From Loxodes magnus (lineage: Eukaryota > Ciliophora > Karyorelictea > Loxodida > Loxodidae), in contig CAMPDV010002009.1 in NCBI GenBank assembly GCA_946699065.1, forward strand, positions 1 to 64,000: 64,000 nt of DNA. Reading direction: 5' to 3'. The notes beneath the pieces were generated by a model that was not told where the DNA came from, searched no databases, and saw only the letters and a program-made list of their open reading frames with translations. Position numbers and translations under genes: made by a program. Below are positions 14,050 through 28,656 of the stretch, piece after piece; the stretch's first letter is position 1, and each line of letters starts with the position of its first letter.

Positions 14050-15363
14050 TCAATCAAACTAGTAATCATAATAACTGTAACTTAATTTTTCTGCATAATC
14101 GTAATTTGGTTGGTCATCATAGTAATAATATGATGGTGGTACTGAATAATCGTAACTATAGATATAAACAGGTGATTCTGATTTCTCTAATAAAGAATCG
14201 TAGTAATAATAGGGTGCCTGTGCATAACTATAAGGTCTTTCTGATTTTTGTAAGAATGAATCATAGTAATAATATGACTAAGAATAGGCATAAATATCTG
14301 ATTTCTCTAGTAAGGAATCATAGTAGTAATAAGGTGCTTGTGCATAACTATATGGTTTTTCTGATTTTTGTAAGAATGAATCATAATAGTAATATGATGG
14401 TGCCTGTGAGTAACTATAAGGTCTTTCTGACTTTTATAAGAGTGAATCATAATAGTAATAGGGTACCTATGCATAACTATAAGGTCTTTCTGATTTTTGT
14501 AAGAATGAATCATAATAATAATATGATGGTGCCTGTGAGTAACTATAAGGTCTTTCTGACTTTTCTAAGAGTGAATCATAGTAGTAATAAGGTGCATAAC
14601 TATAAGCATCTGATGAGAGAGAATCATAATAATAATATGATGGTGCCTGTGAGTAACTATAAGGTCTTTCTGACTTTTATAAGAGTGAATCATAATAGTA
14701 ATAGGGTACCTATGCATAACTATAAGGTCTTTCTGATTTTTGTAAGAATGAATCATAATAATAATATGATGGTGCCTGTGAGTAACTATAAGGTCTTTCT
14801 GACTTTTCTAAGAGTGAATCATAGTAGTAATAAGGTGCATAACTATAAGCATCTGATGAGAGAGAATCATAATAATAATATGATGGTGCCTGTGAGTAAC
14901 TATAAGGTCTTTCTGACTTTTCTAAGAGTGAATCATAGTAGTAATAAGGTGCATAACTATAAGCATCTGATGAGAGAGAATCATAATAATAATATGATTA
15001 GTCGTAACTATAGGGGGAATCATACTAGTAATAAGCATAGGGTTTTAATGATTTTTGTATGAATGAATCATAATAGTAATAAGATGGTTATGCAGTATAA
15101 GCATCTGATGAGAGAGAATCATAAACATAGGGACTTTCGAGTGAATCATAATAGTAATAAGATGATTAGGCAGTATAATCGTAAGCATCCGATGAGAGAG
15201 AATCATAAACATAGGGACTTTCGAGTGAATTGTAATAATAATATGATGGACTTGTGGTATAATCGTAGTTGTAGACGTAAACAGCTTTATCAGTCTCATA
15301 AGGTTATACATAATCATAACTAGCAAGTGAGTCATAATAGCTATATTGATTCTTTTGTAACAT
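14050..15363 (-). CDS. YYYYDS-repeat protein, array copy 10 (longest, 437 aa)
   Basis: Longer than copy 3 by 81 residues, an internal in-frame duplication of one 38-residue module plus the adjacent 43-residue module. Length 1,314 nt is still divisible by three and no stop is introduced. Confidence 0.8.
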
Positions 15364-15852
15364 TTGCTACACTCCGCTTTTGTAACTTTGAATGGAAACA
15401 ACCAAACTTAGAATGATCGCGAGAAGTTTTTACATTTTTTAGAAAAAAACGAATGTTCTGCTTATATATCATATTTTAGTAATCGTTTTTTTATTAGTTT
15501 TTTTACAATAGCATTGGGGTTTTATTTTTCAGTGAAAAACTGATATATAATTTTTAAATACCATATCTCTCTTCAGTAACAAATCTATAAAAATGATAAG
15601 TTTAACCGATATCGTAATAAAGTTGATAGATATAATTAAGTCTCGGAAATTTCTGAACATTTAATAAGTCTTGGATATAAAGTAAGTCTAGGATATTTTT
15701 GACTGCATATTATATATCAATGAGTTCCAATTAAAATACTTAATTGCAATAAATTTTAATTACATCTTGAAAGACAAGATTTTACATTATATTTAAATGA
15801 GTAAAAAAGAGATTAAGAGTAAAAAAAATAAATAAAAAAGTTGTATTCTCAA

Positions 15853-16721
15853 TCAAAACTAGTAATCATAATAACTGTAACTTAATTTTTCTGCATAATC
15901 GTAATTTGGTTGGTCATCATAGTAATAATATGATGGTGGTACTGAATAATCGTAACTATAGATATAAACAGGTGATTCTGATTTCTCTAATAAAGAATCG
16001 TAGTAATAATAGGGTGCCTGTGCATAACTATAAGGTCTTTCTGATTTTTGTAAGAATGAATCATAGTAATAATATGACTAAGAATAGGCATAAATATCTG
16101 ATTTCTCTAGTAAGGAATCATAGTAGTAATAAGGTGCTTGTGCATAACTATATGGTTTTTCTGATTTTTGTAAGAATGAATCATAATAGTAATATGATGG
16201 TGCCTGTGAGTAACTATAAGGTCTTTCTGACTTTTATAAGAGTGAATCATAATAGTAATAGGGTACCTATGAATAACTATAAGGTCTTTCTGATTTTTGT
16301 AAGAATGAATCATAATAATAATATGATGGTGCCTGTGAGTAACTATAAGGTCTTTCTGACTTTTCTAAGAGTGAATCATAGTAGTAATAAGGTGCATTAC
16401 TATAAGCATCTGATGAGAGAGAATCATAATAATAATATGATTAGTCGTAACTATAGGGGGAATCATACTAGTAATAAGCATAGGGTTTTAATGATTTTTG
16501 TATGAATGAATCATAATAGTAATAAGATGGTTATGCAGTATAAGCATCCGATGAGAGAGAATCATAAACATAGGGACTTTCGAGTGAATTGTAATAATAA
16601 TATGATGGACTTGTGGTATAATCGTAGTTGTAGACGTAAACAGCTTTATCAGTCTCATAAGGTATACATAATCATAACTAGCAAGTGAGTCATAATAGCT
16701 ATATTGATTCTTTTGTAACAT
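15853..16721 (-). pseudogene. Array copy 11, frameshifted short form
   Basis: A T is missing near 16,664 (ggtatac instead of ggttatac), so the frame breaks after about 20 codons. An extra A near 15,855 also moves the end of the frame. It has only one 28-residue and one 38-residue module. It shares a Tyr-to-Asn change with copies 12 and 13 and has its own Ala-to-Ser change at about 16,271. Confidence 0.75.
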
Positions 16722-17205
16722 TTGCTACACTCCGCTTTTGTAACTTTGAATGGAAACAACCAAACTTAGAATGATCGCGAGAAGTTTTTACATTTTTTAG
16801 AAAAAACGAATGTTCTGCTTATATATCATATTTTAGTAATCGTTTTTTTATTAGTTTTTTTACAATAGCATTGGGGTTTTATTTTTCAGTGAAAAACTGA
16901 TATATAATTTTAAATACCATATCTCTCTTCAGTAACAAATCTATAAAAATGATAAGTTTAACCGATATCGTAATAAAGTTGATAGATATAATTAAGTCTC
17001 GGAAAATTTCTGAACATTTAATAAGTCTTGGATATAAAGTAAGTCTAGGATATTTTTGACTGCATATTATATATCAATGAGTTCCAATTAAAATACTTAA
17101 TTGCAATAAATTTTAATTACATCTTGAAAGACAAGATTTTACATTATATTTAAATGAGTAAAAAAGAGATTAAGAGTAAAAAAAATAAATAAAAAAGTTG
17201 TATTC

Positions 17206-18081
17206 TCAATCAAACTAGTAATCATAATAACTGTAACTTAATTTTTTCTGCATAATCGTAATTTGGTTGGTCATCATAGTAATAATATGATGGTGGTACT
17301 GAATAATCGTAACTATAGATATAAACAGGTGATTCTGATTTCTCTAATAAAGAATCGTAGTAATAATAGGGTGCCTGTGCATAACTATAAGGTCTTTCTG
17401 ATTTTTGTAAGAATGAATCATAGTAATAATATGACTAAGAATAGGCATAAATATCTGATTTCTCTAGTAAGGAATCATAGTAGTAATAAGGTGCTTGTGC
17501 ATAACTATATGGTTTTTCTGATTTTTGTAAGAATGAATCATAATAGTAATATGATGGTGCCTGTGAGTAACTATAAGGTCTTTCTGACTTTTATAAGAGT
17601 GAATCATAATAGTAATAGGGTACCTATGCATAACTATAAAGGTCTTTCTGATTTTTGTAAGAATGAATCATAATAATAATATGATGGTGCCTGTGAGTAA
17701 CTATAAGGTCTTTCTGACTTTTCTAAGAGTGAATCATAGTAGTAATAAGGTGCATTACTATAAGCATCTGATGAGAGAGAATCATAATAATAATATGATT
17801 AGTCGTAACTATAGGGGGAATCATACTAGTAATAAGCATAGGGTTTTAATGATTTTTTGTATGAATGAATCATAATAGTAATAAGATGGTTATGCAGTAT
17901 AAGCATCCGATGAGAGAGAATCATAAACATAGGGACTTTCGAGTGAATTGTAATAATAATATGATGGACTTGTGGTATAATCGTAGTTGTAGACGTAAAC
18001 AGCTTTATCAGTCTCATAAGGTTATACATAATCATAACTAGCAAGTGAGTCATAATAGCTATATTGATTCTTTTGTAACAT
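17206..18081 (-). pseudogene. Array copy 12, short form with three single-base insertions
   Basis: Extra bases lie in a T-run near 17,245, an A-run near 17,638 and a T-run near 17,854. Together they restore overall length modulo three but disrupt most of the protein. Same module content and Tyr-to-Asn marker as copies 11 and 13. Confidence 0.75.
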
Positions 18082-18565
18082 TTGCTACACTCCGCTTTTG
18101 TAACTTTGAATGGAAACAACCAAACTTAGAATGATCGCGAGAAGTTTTTACATTTTTTAGAAAAAACGAATGTTCTGCTTATATATCATATTTTAGTAAT
18201 CGTTTTTTTATTAGTTTTTTTACAATAGCATTGGGGTTTTATTTTTCAGTGAAAAACTGATATATAATTTTTAAATACCATATCTCTCTTCAGTAACAAA
18301 TCTATAAAAATGATAAGTTTAACCGATATCGTAATAAAGTTGATAGATATAATTAAGTCTCGGAAATTTCTGAACATTTAATAAGTCTTGGATATAAAGT
18401 AAGTCTAGGATATTTTTGACTGCATATTATATATCAATGAGTTCCAATTAAAATACTTAATTGCAATAAATTTTAATTACATCTTGAAAGACAAGATTTT
18501 ACATTATATTTAAATGAGTAAAAAAGAGATTAAGAGTAAAAAAAATAAATAAAAAAGTTGTATTC

Positions 18566-19438
18566 TCAATCAAACTAGTAATCATAATAACTGTAACTTA
18601 ATTTTTCTGCATAATCGTAATTTGGTTGGTCATCATAGTAATAATATGATGGTGGTACTGAATAATCGTAACTATAGATATAAACAGGTGATTCTGATTT
18701 CTCTAATAAAGAATCGTAGTAATAATAGGGTGCCTGTGCATAACTATAAGGTCTTTCTGATTTTTGTAAGAATGAATCATAGTAATAATATGACTAAGAA
18801 TAGGCATAAATATCTGATTTCTCTAGTAAGGAATCATAGTAGTAATAAGGTGCTTGTGCATAACTATATTGTTTTTCTGATTTTTGTAAGAATGAATCAT
18901 AATAGTAATATGATGGTGCCTGTGAGTAACTATAAGGTCTTTCTGACTTTTATAAGAGTGAATCATAATAGTAATAGGGTACCTATGCATAACTATAAGG
19001 TCTTTCTGATTTTTGTAAGAATGAATCATAATAATAATATGATGGTGCCTGTGAGTAACTATAAGGTCTTTCTGACTTTTCTAAGAGTGAATCATAGTAG
19101 TAATAAGGTGCATTACTATAAGCATCTGATGAGAGAGAATCATAATAATAATATGATTAGTCGTAACTATAGGGGGAATCATACTAGTAATAAGCATAGG
19201 GTTTTAATGATTTTTGTATGAATGAATCATAATAGTAATAAGATGGTTATGCAGTATAAGCATCCGATGAGAGAGAATCATAAACATAGGGACTTTCGAG
19301 TGAATTGTAATAATAATATGATGGACTTGTGGTATAATCGTAGTTGTAGACGTAAACAGCTTTATCAGTCTCATAAGGTTATACATAATCATAACTAGCA
19401 AGTGAGTCATAATAGCTATATTGATTCTTTTGTAACAT
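18566..19438 (-). CDS. YYYYDS-repeat protein, array copy 13 (shortest intact, 290 aa)
   Basis: Intact member of the short subfamily (copies 11-13), with one 28-residue and one 38-residue module. It has a private Pro-to-Gln change at about 18,870 and an extra A about 20 bases upstream of its ATG. Confidence 0.8.
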
Positions 19439-19923
19439 TTGCTACACTCCGCTTTTGTAAACTTTGAATGGAAACAACCAAACTTAGAATGATCGCGAGA
19501 AGTTTTTACATTTTTTAGAAAAAACGAATGTTCTGCTTATATATCATATTTTAGTAATCGTTTTTTTATTAGTTTTTTTACAATAGCATTGGGGTTTTAT
19601 TTTTCAGTGAAAAACTGATATATAATTTTTAAATACCATATCTCTCTTCAGTAACAAATCTATAAAAATGATAAGTTTAACCGATATCGTAATAAAGTTG
19701 ATAGATATAATTAAGTCTCGGAAATTTCTGAACATTTAATAAGTCTTGGATATAAAGTAAGTCTAGGATATTTTTGACTGCATATTATATATCAATGAGT
19801 TCCAATTAAAATACTTAATTGCAATAAATTTTAATTACATCTTGAAAGACAAGATTTTACATTATATTTAAATGAGTAAAAAAGAGATTAAGAGTAAAAA
19901 AAATAAATAAAAAAGTTGTATTC

Positions 19924-20994
19924 TCAATCAAACTAGTAATCATAATAACTGTAACTTAATTTTTCTGCATAATCGTAATTTGGTTGGTCATCATAGTAAT
20001 AATATGATGGTGGTACTGAATAATCGTAACTATAGATATAAACAGGTGATTCTGATTTCTCTAATAAAGAATCGTAGTAATAATAGGGTGCCTGTGCATA
20101 ACTATAAGGTCTTTCTGATTTTTGTAAGAATGAATCATAGTAATAATATGACTAAGAATAGGCATAAATATCTGATTTCTCTAGTAAGGAATCATAGTAG
20201 TAATAAGGTGCTTGTGCATAACTATATGGTTTTTCTGATTTTTGTAAGAATGAATCATAATAGTAATATGATGGTGCCTGTGAGTAACTATAAGGTCTTT
20301 CTGACTTTTATAAGAGTGAATCATAATAGTAATAGGGTACCTATGCATAACTATAAGGTCTTTCTGATTTTTGTAAGAATGAATCATAATAGTAATATGA
20401 TGGTGCCTGTGAGTAACTATAAGGTCTTTCTGACTTTTCTAAGAGTGAATCATAGTAGTAATAAGGTGCATAACTATAAGCATCTGATGAGAGAGAATCA
20501 TAATAATAATATGATGGTGCCTGTGAGTAACTATAAGGTCTTTCTGACTTTTCTAAGAGTGAATCATAGTAGTAATAAGGTGCATAACTATAAGCATCTG
20601 ATGAGAGAGAATCATAATAATAATATGATTAGTCGTAACTATAGGGGGAATCATACTAGTAATAAGCATAGGGTTTTAATGATTTTTGTATGAATGAATC
20701 ATAATAGTAATAAGATGGTTATGCAGTATAAGCATCTGATGAGAGAGAATCATAAACATAGGGACTTTCGAGTGAATCATAATAGTAATAAGATGATTAG
20801 GCAGTATAATCGTAAGCATCCGATGAGAGAGAATCATAAACATAGGGACTTTCGAGTGAATTGTAATAATAATATGATGGACTTGTGGTATAATCGTAGT
20901 TGTAGACGTAAACAGCTTTATCAGTCTCATAAGGTTATACATAATCATAACTAGCAAGTGAGTCATAATAGCTATATTGATTCTTTTGTAACAT
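19924..20994 (-). CDS. YYYYDS-repeat protein, array copy 14 (356 aa)
   Basis: Intact. Carries a synonymous Tyr codon marker near 20,390 (TAC for TAT) shared with copies 15-17 and 19. Confidence 0.8.
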
Positions 20995-21479
20995 TTGCTA
21001 CACTCCGCTTTTGTAACTTTGAATGGAAACAACCAAACTTAGAATGATCGCGAGAAGTTTTTACATTTTTTAGAAAAAACGAATGTTCTGCTTATATATC
21101 ATATTTTAGTAATCGTTTTTTTATTAGTTTTTTTACAATAGCATTGGGGTTTTATTTTTCAGTGAAAAACTGATATATAATTTTTAAATACCATATCTCT
21201 CTTCAGTAACAAATCTATAAAAATGATAAGTTTAACCGATATCGTAATAAAGTTGATAGATATAATTAAGTCTCGGAAATTTCTGAACATTTAATAAGTC
21301 TTGGATATAAAGTAAGTCTAGGATATTTTTGACTGCATATTATATATCAATGAGTTCCAATTAAAATACTTAATTGCAATAAATTTTAATTACATCTTGA
21401 AAGACAAGATTTTACATTATATTTAAATGAGTAAAAAAGAGATTAAGAGTAAAAAAAATAAATAAAAAAAGTTGTATTC

Positions 21480-22550
21480 TCAATCAAACTAGTAATCATA
21501 ATAACTGTAACTTAATTTTTCTGCATAATCGTAATTTGGTTGGTCATCATAGTAATAATATGATGGTGGTACTGAATAATCGTAACTATAGATATAAACA
21601 GGTGATTCTGATTTCTCTAATAAAGAATCGTAGTAATAATAGGGTGCCTGTGCATAACTATAAGGTCTTTCTGATTTTTGTAAGAATGAATCATAGTAAT
21701 AATATGACTAAGAATAGGCATAAATATCTGATTTCTCTAGTAAGGAATCATAGTAGTAATAAGGTGCTTGTGCATAACTATATGGTTTTTCTGATTTTTG
21801 TAAGAATGAATCATAATAGTAATATGATGGTGCCTGTGAGTAACTATAAAGTCTTTCTGACTTTTATAAGAGTGAATCATAATAGTAATAGGGTACCTAT
21901 GCATAACTATAAGGTCTTTCTGATTTTTGTAAGAATGAATCATAATAGTAATATGATGGTGCCTGTGAGTAACTATAAGGTCTTTCTGACTTTTCTAAGA
22001 GTGAATCATAGTAGTAATAAGGTGCATAACTATAAGCATCTGATGAGAGAGAATCATAATAATAATATGATGGTGCCTGTGAGTAACTATAAGGTCTTTC
22101 TGACTTTTCTAAGAGTGAATCATAGTAGTAATAAGGTGCATAACTATAAGCATCTGATGAGAGAGAATCATAATAATAATATGATTAGTCGTAACTATAG
22201 GGGGAATCATACTAGTAATAAGCATAGGGTTTTAATGATTTTTGTATGAATGAATCATAATAGTAATAAGATGGTTATGCAGTATAAGCATCTGATGAGA
22301 GAGAATCATAAACATAGGGACTTTCGAGTGAATCATAATAGTAATAAGATGATTAGGCAGTATAATCGTAAGCATCCGATGAGAGAGAATCATAAACATA
22401 GGGACTTTCGAGTGAATTGTAATAATAATATGATGGACTTGTGGTATAATCGTAGTTGTAGACGTAAACAGCTTTATCAGTCTCATAAGGTTATACATAA
22501 TCATAACTAGCAAGTGAGTCATAATAGCTATATTGATTCTTTTGTAACAT
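21480..22550 (-). CDS. YYYYDS-repeat protein, array copy 15 (356 aa)
   Basis: Intact. One repeat reads SERLYSY instead of SERPYSY (21,850), a marker shared with copies 16, 17 and 19. Confidence 0.8.
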
Positions 22551-23034
22551 TTGCTACACTCCGCTTTTGTAACTTTGAATGGAAACAACCAAACTTAGAA
22601 TGATCGCGAGAAGTTTTTACATTTTTTAGAAAAAACGAATGTTCTGCTTATATATCATATTTTAGTAATCGTTTTTTTATTAGTTTTTTTACAATAGCAT
22701 TGGGGTTTTATTTTTCAGTGAAAAACTGATATATAATTTTTAAATACCATATCTCTCTTCAGTAACAAATCTATAAAAATGATAAGTTTAACCAATATCG
22801 TAATAAAGTTGATAGATATAATTAAGTCTCGGAAATTTCTGAACATTTAATAAGTCTTGGATATAAAGTAAGTCTAGGATATTTTTGACTGCATATTATA
22901 TATCAATGAGTTCCAATTAAAATACTTAATTGCAATAAATTTTAATTACATCTTGAAAGACAAGATTTTACATTATATTTAAATGAGTAAAAAAGAGATT
23001 AAGAGTAAAAAAAATAAATAAAAAAGTTGTATTC

Positions 23035-24105
23035 TCAATCAAACTAGTAATCATAATAACTGTAACTTAATTTTTCTGCATAATCGTAATTTGGTTGGTC
23101 ATCATAGTAATAATATGATGGTGGTACTGAATAATCGTAACTATAGATATAAACAGGTGATTCTGATTTCTCTAATAAAGAATCGTAGTAATAATAGGGT
23201 GCCTGTGCATAACTATAAGGTCTTTCTGATTTTTGTAAGAATGAATCATAGTAATAATATGACTAAGAATAGGCATAAATATCTGATTTCTCTAGTAAGG
23301 AATCATAGTAGTAATAAGGTGCTTGTGCATAACTATATGGTTTTTCTGATTTTTGTAAGAATGAATCATAATAGTAATATGATGGTGCCTGTGAGTAACT
23401 ATAAAGTCTTTCTGACTTTTATAAGAGTGAATCATAATAGTAATAGGGTACCTATGCATAACTATAAGGTCTTTCTGATTTTTGTAAGAATGAATCATAA
23501 TAGTAATATGATGGTGCCTGTGAGTAACTATAAGGTCTTTCTGACTTTTCTAAGAGTGAATCATAGTAGTAATAAGGTGCATAACTATAAGCATCTGATG
23601 AGAGAGAATCATAATAATAATATGATGGTGCCTGTGAGTAACTATAAGGTCTTTCTGACTTTTCTAAGAGTGAATCATAGTAGTAATAAGGTGCATAACT
23701 ATAAGCATCTGATGAGAGAGAATCATAATAATAATATGATTAGTCGTAACTATAGGGGGAATCATACTAGTAATAAGCATAGGGTTTTAATGATTTTTGT
23801 ATGAATGAATCATAATAGTAATAAGATGGTTATGCAGTATAAGCATCTGATGAGAGAGAATCATAAACATAGGGACTTTCGAGTGAATCATAATAGTAAT
23901 AAGATGATTAGGCAGTATAATCGTAAGCATCCGATGAGAGAGAATCATAAACATAGGGACTTTCGAGTGAATTGTAATAATAATATGATGGACTTGTGGT
24001 ATAATCGTAGTTGTAGACGTAAACAGCTTTATCAGTCTCATAAGGTTATACATAATCATAACTAGCAAGTGAGTCATAATAGCTATATTGATTCTTTTGT
24101 AACAT
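23035..24105 (-). CDS. YYYYDS-repeat protein, array copy 16 (356 aa)
   Basis: Intact, with the Pro-to-Leu marker. The spacer at its 3' side carries ccaatatcg in place of ccgatatcg (22,793). Confidence 0.8.
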
Positions 24106-24589
24106 TTGCTACACTCCGCTTTTGTAACTTTGAATGGAAACAACCAAACTTAGAATGATCGCGAGAAGTTTTTACATTTTTTAGAAAAAACGAATGTTCT
24201 GCTTATATATCATATTTTAGTAATCGTTTTTTTATTAGTTTTTTTACAATAGCATTGGGGTTTTATTTTTCAGTGAAAAACTGATATATAATTTTTAAAT
24301 ACCATATCTCTCTTCAGTAACAAATCTATAAAAATGATAAGTTTAACCAATATCGTAATAAAGTTGATAGATATAATTAAGTCTCGGAAATTTCTGAACA
24401 TTTAATAAGTCTTGGATATAAAGTAAGTCTAGGATATTTTTGACTGCATATTATATATCAATGAGTTCCAATTAAAATACTTAATTGCAATAAATTTTAA
24501 TTACATCTTGAAAGACAAGATTTTACATTATATTTAAATGAGTAAAAAAGAGATTAAGAGTAAAAAAAATAAATAAAAAAGTTGTATTC

Positions 24590-25660
24590 TCAATCAAACT
24601 AGTAATCATAATAACTGTAACTTAATTTTTCTGCATAATCGTAATTTGGTTGGTCATCATAGTAATAATATGATGGTGGTACTGAATAATCGTAACTATA
24701 GATATAAACAGGTGATTCTGATTTCTCTAATAAAGAATCGTAGTAATAATAGGGTGCCTGTGCATAACTATAAGGTCTTTCTGATTTTTGTAAGAATGAA
24801 TCATAGTAATAATATGACTAAGAATAGGCATAAATATCTGATTTCTCTAGTAAGGAATCATAGTAGTAATAAGGTGCTTGTGCATAACTATATGGTTTTT
24901 CTGATTTTTGTAAGAATGAATCATAATAGTAATATGATGGTGCCTGTGAGTAACTATAAAGTCTTTCTGACTTTTATAAGAGTGAATCATAATAGTAATA
25001 GGGTACCTATGCATAACTATAAGGTCTTTCTGATTTTTGTAAGAATGAATCATAATAGTAATATGATGGTGCCTGTGAGTAACTATAAGGTCTTTCTGAC
25101 TTTTCTAAGAGTGAATCATAGTAGTAATAAGGTGCATAACTATAAGCATCTGATGAGAGAGAATCATAATAATAATATGATGGTGCCTGTGAGTAACTAT
25201 AAGGTCTTTCTGACTTTTCTAAGAGTGAATCATAGTAGTAATAAGGTGCATAACTATAAGCATCTGATGAGAGAGAATCATAATAATAATATGATTAGTC
25301 GTAACTATAGGGGGAATCATACTAGTAATAAGCATAGGGTTTTAATGATTTTTGTATGAATGAATCATAATAGTAATAAGATGGTTATGCAGTATAAGCA
25401 TCTGATGAGAGAGAATCATAAACATAGGGACTTTCGAGTGAATCATAATAGTAATAAGATGATTAGGCAGTATAATCGTAAGCATCCGATGAGAGAGAAT
25501 CATAAACATAGGGACTTTCGAGTGAATTGTAATAATAATATGATGGACTTGTGGTATAATCGTAGTTGTAGACGTAAACAGCTTTATCAGTCTCATAAGG
25601 TTATACATAATCATAACTAGCAAGTGAGTCATAATAGCTATATTGATTCTTTTGTAACAT
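24590..25660 (-). CDS. YYYYDS-repeat protein, array copy 17 (356 aa)
   Basis: Intact, with the Pro-to-Leu marker. Its 3' spacer carries the ccaatatcg variant (24,348). Confidence 0.8.
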
Positions 25661-26144
25661 TTGCTACACTCCGCTTTTGTAACTTTGAATGGAAACAACC
25701 AAACTTAGAATGATCGCGAGAAGTTTTTACATTTTTTAGAAAAAACGAATGTTCTGCTTATATATCATATTTTAGTAATCGTTTTTTTATTAGTTTTTTT
25801 ACAATAGCATTGGGGTTTTATTTTTCAGTGAAAAACTGATATATAATTTTTAAATACCATATCTCTCTTCAGTAACAAATCTATAAAAATGATAAGTTTA
25901 ACCGATATCGTAATAAAGTTGATAGATATAATTAAGTCTCGGAAATTTCTGAACATTTAATAAGTCTTGGATATAAAGTAAGTCTAGGATATTTTTGACT
26001 GCATATTATATATCAATGAGTTCCAATTAAAATACTTAATTGCAATAAATTTTAATTACATCTTGAAAGACAAGATTTTACATTATATTTAAATGAGTAA
26101 AAAAGAGATTAAGAGTAAAAAAAATAAATAAAAAAGTTGTATTC

Positions 26145-27101
26145 TCAATCAAACTAGTAATCATAATAACTGTAACTTAATTTTTCTGCATAATCGTAAT
26201 TTGGTTGGTCATCATAGTAATAATATGATGGTGGTACTGAATAATCGTAACTATAGATATAAACAGGTGATTCTGATTTCTCTAATAAAGAATCGTAGTA
26301 ATAATAGGGTGCCTGTGCATAACTATAAGGTCTTTCTGATTTTTGTAAGAATGAATCATAGTAATAATATGACTAAGAATAGGCATAAATATCTGATTTC
26401 TCTAGTAAGGAATCATAGTAGTAATAAGGTGCTTGTGCATAACTATATGGTTTTTCTGATTTTTGTAAGAATGAATCATAATAGTAATATGATGGTGCCT
26501 GTGAGTAACTATAAGGTCTTTCTGACTTTTATAAGAGTGAATCATAATAGTAATAGGGTACCTATGCATAACTATAAGGTCTTTCTGATTTTTGTAAGAA
26601 TGAATCATAATAATAATATGATGGTGCCTGTGAGTAACTATAAGGTCTTTCTGACTTTTCTAAGAGTGAATCATAGTAGTAATAAGGTGCATAACTATAA
26701 GCATCTGATGAGAGAGAATCATAATAATAATATGATTAGTCGTAACTATAGGGGGAATCATACTAGTAATAAGCATAGGGTTTTAATGATTTTTGTATGA
26801 ATGAATCATAATAGTAATAAGATGGTTATGCAGTATAAGCATCTGATGAGAGAGAATCATAAACATAGGGACTTTCGAGTGAATCATAATAGTAATAAGA
26901 TGATTAGGCAGTATAATCGTAAGCATCCGATGAGAGAGAATCATAAACATAGGGACTTTCGAGTGAATTGTAATAATAATATGATGGACTTGTGGTATAA
27001 TCGTAGTTGTAGACGTAAACAGCTTTATCAGTCTCATAAGGTTATACATAATCATAACTAGCAAGTGAGTCATAATAGCTATATTGATTCTTTTGTAACA
27101 T
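26145..27101 (-). CDS. YYYYDS-repeat protein, array copy 18 (318 aa)
   Basis: Intact one-module form lacking the Pro-to-Leu marker found in copies on both sides. Confidence 0.8.
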
Positions 27102-27585
27102 TTGCTACACTCCGCTTTTGTAACTTTGAATGGAAACAACCAAACTTAGAATGATCGCGAGAAGTTTTTACATTTTTTAGAAAAAACGAATGTTCTGCTT
27201 ATATATCATATTTTAGTAATCGTTTTTTTATTAGTTTTTTTACAATAGCATTGGGGTTTTATTTTTCAGTGAAAAACTGATATATAATTTTTAAATACCA
27301 TATCTCTCTTCAGTAACAAATCTATAAAAATGATAAGTTTAACCAATATCGTAATAAAGTTGATAGATATAATTAAGTCTCGGAAATTTCTGAACATTTA
27401 ATAAGTCTTGGATATAAAGTAAGTCTAGGATATTTTTGACTGCATATTATATATCAATGAGTTCCAATTAAAATACTTAATTGCAATAAATTTTAATTAC
27501 ATCTTGAAAGACAAGATTTTACATTATATTTAAATGAGTAAAAAAGAGATTAAGAGTAAAAAAAATAAATAAAAAAGTTGTATTC

Positions 27586-28656
27586 TCAATCAAACTAGTA
27601 ATCATAATAACTGTAACTTAATTTTTCTGCATAATCGTAATTTGGTTGGTCATCATAGTAATAATATGATGGTGGTACTGAATAATCGTAACTATAGATA
27701 TAAACAGGTGATTCTGATTTCTCTAATAAAGAATCGTAGTAATAATAGGGTGCCTGTGCATAACTATAAGGTCTTTCTGATTTTTGTAAGAATGAATCAT
27801 AGTAATAATATGACTAAGAATAGGCATAAATATCTGATTTCTCTAGTAAGGAATCATAGTAGTAATAAGGTGCTTGTGCATAACTATATGGTTTTTCTGA
27901 TTTTTGTAAGAATGAATCATAATAGTAATATGATGGTGCCTGTGAGTAACTATAAAGTCTTTCTGACTTTTATAAGAGTGAATCATAATAGTAATAGGGT
28001 ACCTATGCATAACTATAAGGTCTTTCTGATTTTTGTAAGAATGAATCATAATAGTAATATGATGGTGCCTGTGAGTAACTATAAGGTCTTTCTGACTTTT
28101 CTAAGAGTGAATCATAGTAGTAATAAGGTGCATAACTATAAGCATCTGATGAGAGAGAATCATAATAATAATATGATGGTGCCTGTGAGTAACTATAAGG
28201 TCTTTCTGACTTTTCTAAGAGTGAATCATAGTAGTAATAAGGTGCATAACTATAAGCATCTGATGAGAGAGAATCATAATAATAATATGATTAGTCGTAA
28301 CTATAGGGGGAATCATACTAGTAATAAGCATAGGGTTTTAATGATTTTTGTATGAATGAATCATAATAGTAATAAGATGGTTATGCAGTATAAGCATCTG
28401 ATGAGAGAGAATCATAAACATAGGGACTTTCGAGTGAATCATAATAGTAATAAGATGATTAGGCAGTATAATCGTAAGCATCCGATGAGAGAGAATCATA
28501 AACATAGGGACTTTCGAGTGAATTGTAATAATAATATGATGGACTTGTGGTATAATCGTAGTTGTAGACGTAAACAGCTTTATCAGTCTCATAAGGTTAT
28601 ACATAATCATAACTAGCAAGTGAGTCATAATAGCTATATTGATTCTTTTGTAACAT
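27586..28656 (-). CDS. YYYYDS-repeat protein, array copy 19 (356 aa)
   Basis: Intact, with the Pro-to-Leu marker. Its 3' spacer has the ccaatatcg variant (27,344). Confidence 0.8.
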
